A stretch of 64,000 nt of DNA from positions 2,048,282 through 2,112,281 of the forward strand of contig CP107246.1 in assembly GCA_030246985.1 (NCBI GenBank). The letters run 5' to 3'. The position numbers and the translations under genes are program-made. Origin of the DNA: Candidatus Nitricoxidivorans perseverans. Its GTDB lineage: Bacteria > Pseudomonadota > Gammaproteobacteria > Burkholderiales > Rhodocyclaceae. Every line of letters starts with the position of its first letter. The stretch's first letter is position 1. Shown here piece by piece: positions 55,301 to 62,430 of the stretch. The notes beneath the pieces were generated by a model. The model had not been told where the DNA came from and did not search any database. It saw only the letters and a program-made list of their open reading frames with translations.

Positions 55301-57285
55301 AGGACGATGCCCTGCTCGGCGTGACCCAGAAACGTTTCGAATTCGCCAGCACCCTGCCCGACACCCCGGCCCGCTTCGTCGAGGAGGCGCTCCAGCCGGG
55401 CGGCGACATCAAGCGCCTGCTGCTCTCCCGCGCCAACTATTATGCGACGACCGGCGGCCACGGCGCCTGCCGCGGCTGCGGCGAGGTGACGGCGGTACGC
55501 ATGGTCATGGCGACCAACCGCGCGATCCATGACGCGCGCCGCAAGAGCCACGTCCGCGCGCTGGAAACGCTGATCGCCGGCCTGGAGGCAAAGCGCGATT
55601 CCGTTTCCGAGGCCGCGCGCAAGACCCGCATCTCCGCCGCCGTCGAGCAGTTGGGCCGCCGCCTCTACCACTTCGAGGGCGGCCCCTCCGGAAACGGCCC
55701 CGCCGCCGCGGTCATCGCCAACTCGACGGGCTGTTCCAGCGTGTATGCCTCGACCTTCCCGTTCAACATGTACAACGACCCGTGGGTCAACGGCCTCTTC
55801 CACGACGCCCAGCCGCTGGCCAAGGGCATGTTCGAGGGCCTGGCCGCCTCGGCGATCGACGACGCCCGCGCGCTGCGCGTCGCGCACCTGGAGATGAACG
55901 ACGCCTACGATCCGGCCACGCATGATCCGGCGCTCGCGCTCCTGACGCCGGACGAGTTCACGGCGGAGGAAATCGGCCTCATGCCGACCGTGATGACCAT
56001 CGGCGGCGACGGCGCGACCTACGACATCGGCTTCGGCGCGCTCTCCCGCGTCCTTTCGACCGACACGCCGCTCAAAATCCTCGTGCTCAACACGGGCGTC
56101 TATTCCAACACGGGCGGCCAGGTGTCCACCGCGAGCCTCACGGGCCAGGACTCCGACCTCTCCCGCCACGGCAAGGCGCACGGCGGCAAGCAGGAAGGGC
56201 GCAAGGAGCTCGGCCTCATCGCCGCGTTCCACCCGAGCGTGCTGGTGGTGCAGGCGTCCACGGCGCTCACGAGCCACTTCCTCAAGAGCGCGATGGCCTT
56301 CCTGACCCGCACCGACGGCCCCGCGCTGCTGGACGTCTACACCCCCTGCCAGCCGGAGCACGGCGTTTCCGACGACGCGTCGAACCGGCAGGCGCTCCTC
56401 GCCGTGAATTCGCGCATGAGCCCCGTGTTCGTGCACGATCCCCGCGCGGGGGACAGCCTTTCCAGCCGCTTCTCGCTGGAAGGCAACCCGGACATCGACA
56501 AGACCTGGACGACCGCGACGATCGAGCATGTCGACGCGAGCGGCAATCTCCAGCTCAAGGAGGTGGCGCTGACTCCCGCCAGCTTCGCGCTCGCCGAGGG
56601 CCGCTTCAAGAAGCACTTCAAGAAGCTCGCCGATGGCGCCAACGCGGTGCCGGTCGAGGACTTCATCGAGTTGTCCGCGGAGGCCCGCGCCGGGAAGACC
56701 CCGTTCATCTGGTCGGCCGACGCCAAGCAGCAGCTCGTCCGCCTTTCCGTGACGCAAACCATCGTCGAACTCGTCCTCGATCGCCGCCGCAACTGGCGCA
56801 CGCTCCAGGAACTCTCCGGCCGCAACGTCGCCGCGCTCGATGCGACGCATCGCGCGGAGATCGAGGCGCTGCGCGCGCAGTACCAGGCCGCCCTGGCCGC
56901 GCGCGAGGACTCGATCGACGCCATCGCGCGCACGATGTCGCAGCTGGCTTCCGCCTCTTCGGCACCATCGGCAGGCGGAGCAGGTGGAATGAGCGGCTTC
57001 CCGATCCCCGTGGTGGCGGCCTCCGCCGCCGCGCCGGCCGCATCGGCGGCCCCGGCAGCTTCGGCGATCATCTCCGTGACGGACGAGACCCTGTGCACCG
57101 ACTGCAAGACCTGCTACCAGGAACTGCCGGAACTCTTCGAGAAAAAGAAGATCATCGTTGACGGCAAGCCCAAGGACATCGGGCACCTGATGGAAGGCGC
57201 GATCGACCGTGTGACGCCCACGCCGGAACTGAAGGCGAAGATCGCCAAGGTCATCGCCAACTGCGATGCGGAGATCCTGAAATGA
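52324..57285 (+). CDS. Single-chain pyruvate:ferredoxin-type 2-oxoacid oxidoreductase with extra C-terminal cluster domain
   Basis: 1653 residues. Residues 1-400 carry the domain I/II pyrimidine-binding part (GYPITPSTEISEIYEAYRADG, ISNASSSQGILYGIES). A gamma-type domain follows (FRIRFHSVGGYGTIATGKLL, about 560). A two-cluster ferredoxin domain has C850-TGCMECAMVCP and C973-TGCLECVAVC. The TPP domain has C1049-x2-CGE and the diphosphate motif GGDGATYDIG at 1227 with NTGVYSNTGGQ. A linker rich in Ala/Ser leads to an extra module (CTDCKTC at 1591, ANC near the end) that could hold another cluster. It oxidises a 2-oxoacid with CoA and reduces ferredoxin or the partner flavoprotein; pyruvate is likely but not proven. 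Overlaps the next gene by ATGA. Confidence 0.9.
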   Translation: MKTKTKVKYPGIPSVINGNGAVAQVMGHVCGGVIGYPITPSTEISEIYEAYRADGGMNVWGKHPFFFIPEGEHSAQSGALGAALTGGKYISNASSSQGILYGIESHYVTVGKKVGGFVLHVAARVVSKHSLNVMAGHDDVYALLSSGYTILFGANPQEAADLAAISYRAASLSLIPVANAMDGFSTSHMMSEASLPEPELLREYLGDPEDRIPCPSVAQELLFGAKGRVAQLGRYLACHEADFAPGNMKKLGDWLAANADAVEKDGAGAKISKTLGWVPEELQGAWTRQWKNAAEKGTRQRVPALVDIHNPGLTGAVQNQPDFQAGAADHRTHFAVEVPRFVRQAMEEYGQLTGRAYSPVQTFQCEDAEHVMVCLGSVTDDAEAVAEYLRGQGKKVGVVSIKLLSPFPEAEFIAAIAGKKAITVMERSDQTALTAFVRQALAKAMENGGKVKPHAGIPALKELPRVTTAIFGLGGHDLQPRHLVAAFKNMETAGKGAPLIYLGSQFFSKTADPRMSEIQARLKAAYPETELMALETGTNPNLLPEGAFRIRFHSVGGYGTIATGKLLTDILSGALDLHSKAAPKYGSEKSGAPTNYYITLSPEPVKITNAELEDVEVVLSPDHKVFSHTNPLRGLAAGGTFVLQTAESPEAVWRSLPAAAKKTIREKKIRFFVIDAFAVAKKHAPTSDLETRMMGIAFIGAVAGHVEQAKKGASLDAMLKKIESQISKKFGGKGGAVVSGNMAVIREGVEATRPVDYAAFTDAAPPAVALTAAISASVCRSSSGGGASGCAGLFDRDYYEDMIAAPFRDGTIGEAPVLPGTGFFMPAGCAAGKDKGLFRRSVPEFEADKCTGCMECAMVCPDAAIPNLVHDTHDLLLAAVRRLDATEAQKEALRAVAPALAEAVRGKMASAKGVAFHTLVAEAVAGLDAGGATSATMAKNLARLPEILSVYPVAQTRPFAGGLFAAVVDPWKCTGCLECVAVCGPGALVARSQDDALLGVTQKRFEFASTLPDTPARFVEEALQPGGDIKRLLLSRANYYATTGGHGACRGCGEVTAVRMVMATNRAIHDARRKSHVRALETLIAGLEAKRDSVSEAARKTRISAAVEQLGRRLYHFEGGPSGNGPAAAVIANSTGCSSVYASTFPFNMYNDPWVNGLFHDAQPLAKGMFEGLAASAIDDARALRVAHLEMNDAYDPATHDPALALLTPDEFTAEEIGLMPTVMTIGGDGATYDIGFGALSRVLSTDTPLKILVLNTGVYSNTGGQVSTASLTGQDSDLSRHGKAHGGKQEGRKELGLIAAFHPSVLVVQASTALTSHFLKSAMAFLTRTDGPALLDVYTPCQPEHGVSDDASNRQALLAVNSRMSPVFVHDPRAGDSLSSRFSLEGNPDIDKTWTTATIEHVDASGNLQLKEVALTPASFALAEGRFKKHFKKLADGANAVPVEDFIELSAEARAGKTPFIWSADAKQQLVRLSVTQTIVELVLDRRRNWRTLQELSGRNVAALDATHRAEIEALRAQYQAALAAREDSIDAIARTMSQLASASSAPSAGGAGGMSGFPIPVVAASAAAPAASAAPAASAIISVTDETLCTDCKTCYQELPELFEKKKIIVDGKPKDIGHLMEGAIDRVTPTPELKAKIAKVIANCDAEILK

Positions 57286-60080
57286 GTGCAGTCCAACAGT
57301 ACATCGCGGCGCAGGACGCCGCGGGCCGGCTCACGGCGCTCTCGCAGACCGAGGAGGTCGACCTCTTCGAGAAGCAGGCCGAGATGCTGCGCCGCCGCCT
57401 GGCGGCCGACCCCAAGGCGTTCCGCGACATGTTCATCAACGAGGGCATGGGCGCCGTGGCGGCCGAATTCCGCCAGCCGGAACTCTCCGGGGCGATGACC
57501 CGCGCGATCTGGGAGGGGATGCTGGCCAACGACGCCGCCAGCCTCGTGCTGATGCGGTTCATCTGGAACGTGCCGCTGGGCATGAAGCGCAAGTTTGTCA
57601 AGGCCATCGACCGGCACCTGTCGGACCGCTACCCGATGTTCAAGGGCCTGTCGGAGAACTGGCCCGCCGAGAACTTCATCCCGCCGTACGTCCGTCCGCC
57701 GGAGCAGCGCAGCGAGGACTTCGACCTCGTGACCCAGGGCTACCTCGGCTACATGAACATCGGCTACACGGCCCGCGAGGTCGAACTGTTCGTCTGGCTC
57801 GAAGCCATCCGCGACAAGCAGTGCGAGGAGCGTCCCTGCGAGGTCGGCGTCTGCGTTCCGAACAAGCCCGACAACAAGAAGGGCGGCTGCCCCGTCCAGA
57901 TCCACATCCCGGAAATGCTGGAGATGCTGGGCACGGGCCGCTTTCGCGAGGCGCTCAAGGTCATCGAGGGCTGCAACCCGCTGCCCAACGTCACCGGCCG
58001 CGTCTGCCCGCAGGAGCTGCAATGCCAGGGCGTGTGCGCCCACCAGAAGCGCCCCATCGAGATCGGCCAGCTCGAATGGTATCTGCCGCAGCGCGAGAAG
58101 ATCGCCGACCCCGAGGGACTCGCCCTCCGCATGGCGCAGCTTTCCAGCCTGCCCGATCCGTGGGACCGTGCCGAAAAGCCGCCCATCGCCGTGGTCGGCT
58201 CCGGCCCCTCCGGCCTCATCAACGCCTACATCCTGGCGGCGGAAGGCTTCCCGGTCACCGTGTTCGAGGCGTTCCACGAGCTCGGCGGCGTGCTGCGCTA
58301 CGGCATCCCGGAGTTCCGGCTGCCCAACGAGCTGATCGACGACGTCGTCCATAAGATACGACTGCTGGGCGGCCGTTTCGTCGCCAACTTCGTGGTCGGC
58401 AAGACGGCCACCCTCGAAGACCTCAAGGCCGCCGGCTTCTGGAAGATATTCGTCGGCACGGGCGCGGGCCTGCCGCGCTTCATGAACGTGCCGGGCGAGC
58501 ACCTCATCAACGTCATGTCGGCCAACGAGTTCCTGACGCGCGTCAACCTCATGCAGGGCGCGAAGCCGGGATTCGAGACGCCGCTGCCGGAAGTCCGGGG
58601 CAAGAACATCGCCATCATCGGCGGCGGCAACACGGCGATGGACGCGGCGCGCACCGCCCGCCGGCTCGGCGGCAAGGTTACCATCGTCTATCGCCGCACG
58701 ATGAGCGAAATGCCCGCCCGCGTCGAAGAGCTGCACCACGCGCTGGAAGAGGGCATCGTGGTCAAGGAGTTGCGCTCACCGCGCGATTTCGAAGGCGACG
58801 ACAAGACGCATTTCGTCACGCACACCAACCTCGAAGTCATCGAGCTGGGCGCACCCGACGCATCGGGCCGCCGCAGCCCGGTGGCCACGGGCAGGATCGA
58901 GCGCATGGAAGTCGACCTCGTCGTCATGGCGCTGGGCAATTCGCCCAATCCGATCATCAAGGATTCCGAACCCAACCTCAAGACGACCAAGTGGGGCACG
59001 ATCGACCTGGGCCGCGGCTCGCAGGCCACCTCGGTCGAGGACATCTACTCCGGCGGCGACGCCACGCGCGGCGGCTCCACCGCCATCAACGCGGCGGGCG
59101 ACGGCCAGGCGGCGGCGCGCGAGATCCTCAAGGTGGCCGATCTTCCGGCGTCCGAGATCCAGGCGCGGGTCGCGCAGGCGCTGGACTACACGGAACAGGC
59201 AGGCTCTCCCCAGGCCATCGTCGACAAGATCCATGTCGCCGACGGCATCGTCGAACTCGTGGTCAAGGCGCCCATGATCGCCCGCTCCGCCCGCGCCGGG
59301 CAGTTCGTGCGCGTGCTGGCCGAGCCGAAGGGCGAGCTCATCCCGCTCACGCTCGCCGACTGGGACGCCAAGGCCGGCACGATCACGCTGGTCATCCAGG
59401 CCATGGGCGCCTCGAGCATCCTGATCAACCGGATGAACGTGGGCGACGCATTCACCGGCATCGCCGGCCCCCTGGGGCTGCCTTCCGACCTGCACCGCTA
59501 CGAGGGCACGGTGGTGTTCACGGCCGGCGGCGTCGGCCTGCCCCCTGTGTATCCGATCATGCGCGAGCACCTGCGGCTGGGCAACCACGTCACCCTGATC
59601 TCCGGCTTCCGCAGCGAGAGCCTCCAGTTCTGGACCGACCGCGTGGCGAAGCTCAAGGCCGAGTTCGGCGACCAGCTCGACGTCATCTACACCAGCAACG
59701 ACGGCAGCTTCGGCGTCAAGGGATTCGTCACCGGCCCGCTGGAGGAGATGCTCAAGCGGAAGAAGGGCAAGAAGGGCGTCCGCGAGATCGCCGAAGTCGT
59801 CACCATCGGCCCGCCGCTGATGATGCGCGCGGTTTCCGACCTCACCAAGCCCTATGGAGTCAAGACCGTGGCGAGCCTCAACTCGATCATGGTGGACGCC
59901 ACCGGCATGTGCGGCGCCTGCATGGTGCCGGTCAACATCGAGGGCAAGCTCGTGCGCAAGCACGCCTGCATCGACGGCCCGGAGATCGACGCCCACCTCA
60001 TCGACTGGGACAAGTTCCTGCCGAGGTTCGGCCAGTTCCGGAAGCAGGAGCAGGCCGCGAGGCAGCGGCACGGGGTGTAG
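57282..60080 (+). CDS. NfnA/NfnB-like fusion flavoprotein (GltD-type FAD/NAD(P) domain + PyrK-type domain)
   Basis: 932 residues. Residues 1-175 are a helical part of unknown type. A Cys-rich region (C181 to about C252: CEERPCEVGVC, GGCPVQIHIPE, CPQELQCQGVC) matches the Fe-S part of GltD/NfnB. FAD binding is VVGSGPSGLINAY (306-311) and NAD(P) binding IIGGGNTAMDAARTARRLGG. From about 640 a PyrK/NfnA-like ferredoxin reductase domain follows (GQFVRVLAEPKGELIPLTLA, FTAGGVGLPPVYPI) with a [2Fe-2S] motif beginning at C877 (MCGACMVPV, HACIDGPE). Nfn is normally two subunits that bifurcate electrons between NADPH, ferredoxin and NADH. Joined to the oxidoreductase gene, it should link 2-oxoacid oxidation to NAD(P)H. 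Confidence 0.85.
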   Translation: MSAVQQYIAAQDAAGRLTALSQTEEVDLFEKQAEMLRRRLAADPKAFRDMFINEGMGAVAAEFRQPELSGAMTRAIWEGMLANDAASLVLMRFIWNVPLGMKRKFVKAIDRHLSDRYPMFKGLSENWPAENFIPPYVRPPEQRSEDFDLVTQGYLGYMNIGYTAREVELFVWLEAIRDKQCEERPCEVGVCVPNKPDNKKGGCPVQIHIPEMLEMLGTGRFREALKVIEGCNPLPNVTGRVCPQELQCQGVCAHQKRPIEIGQLEWYLPQREKIADPEGLALRMAQLSSLPDPWDRAEKPPIAVVGSGPSGLINAYILAAEGFPVTVFEAFHELGGVLRYGIPEFRLPNELIDDVVHKIRLLGGRFVANFVVGKTATLEDLKAAGFWKIFVGTGAGLPRFMNVPGEHLINVMSANEFLTRVNLMQGAKPGFETPLPEVRGKNIAIIGGGNTAMDAARTARRLGGKVTIVYRRTMSEMPARVEELHHALEEGIVVKELRSPRDFEGDDKTHFVTHTNLEVIELGAPDASGRRSPVATGRIERMEVDLVVMALGNSPNPIIKDSEPNLKTTKWGTIDLGRGSQATSVEDIYSGGDATRGGSTAINAAGDGQAAAREILKVADLPASEIQARVAQALDYTEQAGSPQAIVDKIHVADGIVELVVKAPMIARSARAGQFVRVLAEPKGELIPLTLADWDAKAGTITLVIQAMGASSILINRMNVGDAFTGIAGPLGLPSDLHRYEGTVVFTAGGVGLPPVYPIMREHLRLGNHVTLISGFRSESLQFWTDRVAKLKAEFGDQLDVIYTSNDGSFGVKGFVTGPLEEMLKRKKGKKGVREIAEVVTIGPPLMMRAVSDLTKPYGVKTVASLNSIMVDATGMCGACMVPVNIEGKLVRKHACIDGPEIDAHLIDWDKFLPRFGQFRKQEQAARQRHGV

Positions 60081-60092
60081 GCCCACCCCGGA

Positions 60093-60125
60093 ATCGCCGC
60101 TTTGCGGCGATCTCCCCTCAAGGGG
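60093..60125 (+). terminator. Tandem hairpins after the oxidoreductase operon
   Basis: A perfect 8-base stem (ATCGCCGC, loop TTT, GCGGCGAT; 60093-60111) is followed by a second small stem (CCCC-TCAA-GGGG; 60114-60125) and GCGAAAA. No long T-run follows, so it could be a terminator for either strand between convergent genes or an intergenic repeat of the genome. Confidence 0.5.
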
Positions 60126-60163
60126 CGAAAACACTCGGGGCGGCCCTTCGTGTTTCCTGACGG

Positions 60164-61102
60164 TCAGCCGGTCCTCCACGCGTCGCGGATCGCCGCGATG
60201 CCGTGGGCGCCGGTTGCCCACGCGTCGTTCATATCCATCCGTCCTAATCCGCCGATCGCATAGACCGGCAGCGGGCAGTTCTCCAGAAGCTTCGCCGCCG
60301 CTGGCCAGCCGATCCCTGGCCGGCCGGGATGGCTGGCGGTCGGCCTGACGGCGCCGAGCACCGCGAAGTCGAGCCGGTATTCGGCGGCGCGCTTCAGCTC
60401 CTGCGCGTCGTGGCAGGAGGCGGCCACCAGCGGAAAGCCGGGCCGGCCGCGCAGCCTCTTCAGTTGCTCGCCCGTCAGGTGCAGGCCATCGGCGCCGATG
60501 GCCCAGGCCAGTTGCGCATCGCCATTGACCAATGCGCGCGCGCCAAACTGGCGACAGAGCGCGACGGCGGCCGCGGCGAAGGCGGAGCATTGTTCGGCTG
60601 GCAAGCCGGGCTCGCGCAACTGCACCAGGCGCAGGCCGTTTGCCAGCGCGGCTTCCAGCGCGGTCAGTTGCGCGTCGACGCCGATCTCGTGGGCATGGGT
60701 GATGCCGTAATAGTCCGGCAGGGCCAGTGCCGAGAGCACCGGCGCGTTGGCCGGCAGCATGGGCGAGACGGTGATCGATCCCGGCCGCTGCCATTGGAGC
60801 GCGGAGTGGACGCGATCCCTGAGTTCGCCCTTCCATCCAGTGACGCGGAAGAAATGAAGCCGCACGTGGGCGTGCTCGTAGACATGCTCGCGGACGATCC
60901 ACGGAAAGCATTCGATCACTTCGATCTCCAGCTCCTCCCGCAGCTCACGCACGAGAGCCTCGCGGGGCGCTTCCCCGGCTTCCACCTTGCCGCCCGGAAA
61001 CTCCCAGTAGCCGGGATAGAATGTGTCCGGCGCGCGCTGTCCCAACAGGAATGTCCCATCGGCCCTGAGGAGGACGGCGGCGGAAACATCGGTGACTTTC
61101 AT
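60164..61102 (-). CDS. Nudix hydrolase (MutT-type) fused to ThiE-like domain
   Basis: 312 residues. Residues 1-130 are a MutT-type Nudix domain with the box GGKVEAGEAPREALVRELREEL; it probably hydrolyses 8-oxo-dGTP. Residues 135-312 resemble thiamine-phosphate synthase (VQLREPGLPAEQ, ALVNGDAQLAW, DGLHLTGEQLK, YAIGGL). The Lys normally after QLRE is missing (Pro) and PTASH stands in place of the later T-K pair, so synthase activity is doubtful. The fusion is common in betaproteobacteria. ATG 61102 shares CATG with the mltA start on the other strand. Confidence 0.88.
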   Translation of the reverse strand: MKVTDVSAAVLLRADGTFLLGQRAPDTFYPGYWEFPGGKVEAGEAPREALVRELREELEIEVIECFPWIVREHVYEHAHVRLHFFRVTGWKGELRDRVHSALQWQRPGSITVSPMLPANAPVLSALALPDYYGITHAHEIGVDAQLTALEAALANGLRLVQLREPGLPAEQCSAFAAAAVALCRQFGARALVNGDAQLAWAIGADGLHLTGEQLKRLRGRPGFPLVAASCHDAQELKRAAEYRLDFAVLGAVRPTASHPGRPGIGWPAAAKLLENCPLPVYAIGGLGRMDMNDAWATGAHGIAAIRDAWRTG

Positions 61103-62291
61103 GCGTTCCACTGTAACATCCTTCCTGCCCGTCCTTTTCGCACTCCTGCTGTCCGGCTGCGCCGGCGAGATCGCCCGCCCCTGCCCTCCCGCGCCGACCG
61201 AGAAGCCGGCGCTCCCTCCCTCCCCGCCCCTGCAACCCGCCGCCTGGTCCGACCTGCCGGGATGGGAGGAGGACGACCCGCGCCCGGCCTTCGAATCCTT
61301 CCGCGCCTCCTGTGCCGTCCTCGAAAGGCGCGATCTCTGGAAGGCCGCCTGCGCCGCCGCCCGCGAGGCGACGGCGGAAACGGCGGAATCCGCCCGCGCC
61401 TGGTTTGAGGCGCAATTCCGGCCGTGGGCGCTGGTGAATCCCGACGGCGGGCGCGAAGGCCTGATCACCGGCTATTTCGAGCCCGTGCTGAAGGGCAGCC
61501 GCACGCGCCAGCCAACCTACTCCAATCCCGTCTTCGGGCCGCCTGCGGACATGGTGGTGGTCGATCTCGCCGAGCTCTATCCGGAACTGAAGCACATGCG
61601 GCTGCGCGGCCGCATCGAGGGCCGCCGGCTCATCCCCTATTTCTCACGCGCCCAGTGGTCTGATCTGGCCGAGCAGGAGCCCGCGCGCCTGCTCGACGCC
61701 CTGCTGTGGATCGACGATCCCCTCGACCTCTTCTTCATGCAGATACAGGGCTCCGGCCAAGTGCAGCTCGACGACGGCACGCGGGTGCGCCTTGGCTACG
61801 CCGACCAGAACGGCCATCCCTACCGCTCCATCGGCAGGTGGCTGGTCGATCGGGGCGAGATGAAGGCGCACGAGGCGTCCATGCAGAACATCAAGGCTTG
61901 GGCGCGGAAAAACCCGCAGCGGGTGCAGGAACTGCTCAACGCCAATCCCAGCCTGGTGTTCTTCCGCGAGCTGCCGGCGGAGGGCGCCGGCCCGCCGGGG
62001 GCGCTGGGCGTGCCCCTCCAGCCTGCGCGCAGCATCGCCGTCGATCCGCGCCACCTGACGCTGGGCGCGCCGGTCTTTCTCGCGACCACCTGGCCGAACG
62101 ACTCGAAACCGCTTAATCGGCTGATGCTGGCGCAGGACACGGGCGGCGCCATCCGCGGCGTGGTGCGGGCCGACTTCTACTGGGGCAGCGGCGCGGAGGC
62201 CGGCGCGCCGGCCGGCAGGATGCGCCAGAAGGGGCAGATGTGGGCCCTGATGCCCCGGGCCTGGGCGCCGGCCGAGCGCCCCGCCCCGTAG
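61101..62291 (+). CDS. mltA: Membrane-bound lytic murein transglycosylase A
   Basis: 396 residues, lipoprotein with lipobox LLLSGC (Cys20). The MltA domain is shown by GYFEPVLKGSRTRQPTYSNP, FFMQIQGSGQVQL, GYADQNGHPYRSIG and the catalytic QDTGGAIRG. It cleaves peptidoglycan glycan strands at the outer membrane. The signal peptide fixes the start at ATG 61101, with GGTGA 5 bases upstream inside the divergent Nudix gene. Start codons of the two genes overlap on CATG. Confidence 0.93.
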   Translation: MRSTVTSFLPVLFALLLSGCAGEIARPCPPAPTEKPALPPSPPLQPAAWSDLPGWEEDDPRPAFESFRASCAVLERRDLWKAACAAAREATAETAESARAWFEAQFRPWALVNPDGGREGLITGYFEPVLKGSRTRQPTYSNPVFGPPADMVVVDLAELYPELKHMRLRGRIEGRRLIPYFSRAQWSDLAEQEPARLLDALLWIDDPLDLFFMQIQGSGQVQLDDGTRVRLGYADQNGHPYRSIGRWLVDRGEMKAHEASMQNIKAWARKNPQRVQELLNANPSLVFFRELPAEGAGPPGALGVPLQPARSIAVDPRHLTLGAPVFLATTWPNDSKPLNRLMLAQDTGGAIRGVVRADFYWGSGAEAGAPAGRMRQKGQMWALMPRAWAPAERPAP

Positions 62292-62312
62292 CGGTGCCGT
62301 AGCGGTGAAATT

Positions 62313-62329
62313 CGCACCACTATCGTGCG
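62313..62329 (+). promoter_or_regulatory. NtrC-binding palindrome upstream of amtB
   Basis: CGCAC-N7-GTGCG is a perfect inverted repeat with the same core and spacing as the sites before glnA. Its centre lies about 87 bases upstream of the predicted amtB start point. It is 22 bases after the mltA stop, next to a short direct repeat (GTAGCGGTG twice). Confidence 0.75.
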
Positions 62330-62381
62330 CGACCCGGGAGGGTTTTCGCACAACTCATTGATGTTCATCGGTTCGCGCAGC

Positions 62382-62397
62382 GGGAACGCTTGTTGCT
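62382..62397 (+). promoter_or_regulatory. Sigma-54 promoter of amtB
   Basis: GGGAACGCTTGTTGCT has GG at 62383-62384 and GC at 62395-62396 with the strict 10-base spacing; the -12 part (TTGCT) is ideal, the -24 part (GGGAAC against TGGCAC) is weaker. The predicted start is about 62408, 23 bases before the ATG. It agrees with the NtrC site. Confidence 0.65.
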
Positions 62398-62430
62398 CCA
62401 TGCACGCATCTGTGCCTTTGGAGCCCCAAA

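Noticed and set aside
51472-57186. Very long minus-strand open frame opposite the oxidoreductase gene
   Set aside because: Shadow of GC-rich codons; it consists of low-complexity Arg/Gly/His/Val sequence except where it enters real ccmA sequence. The plus strand carries clear cluster and TPP motifs.
60093-60125. Hairpins as part of a CRISPR or repeat array
   Set aside because: Only one copy of each; no regular spacing.
62400-62416. GCACGCATCTGTGC near the amtB start as a second NtrC site
   Set aside because: Only 6 bases between the half-sites and it lies at or after the predicted transcription start.
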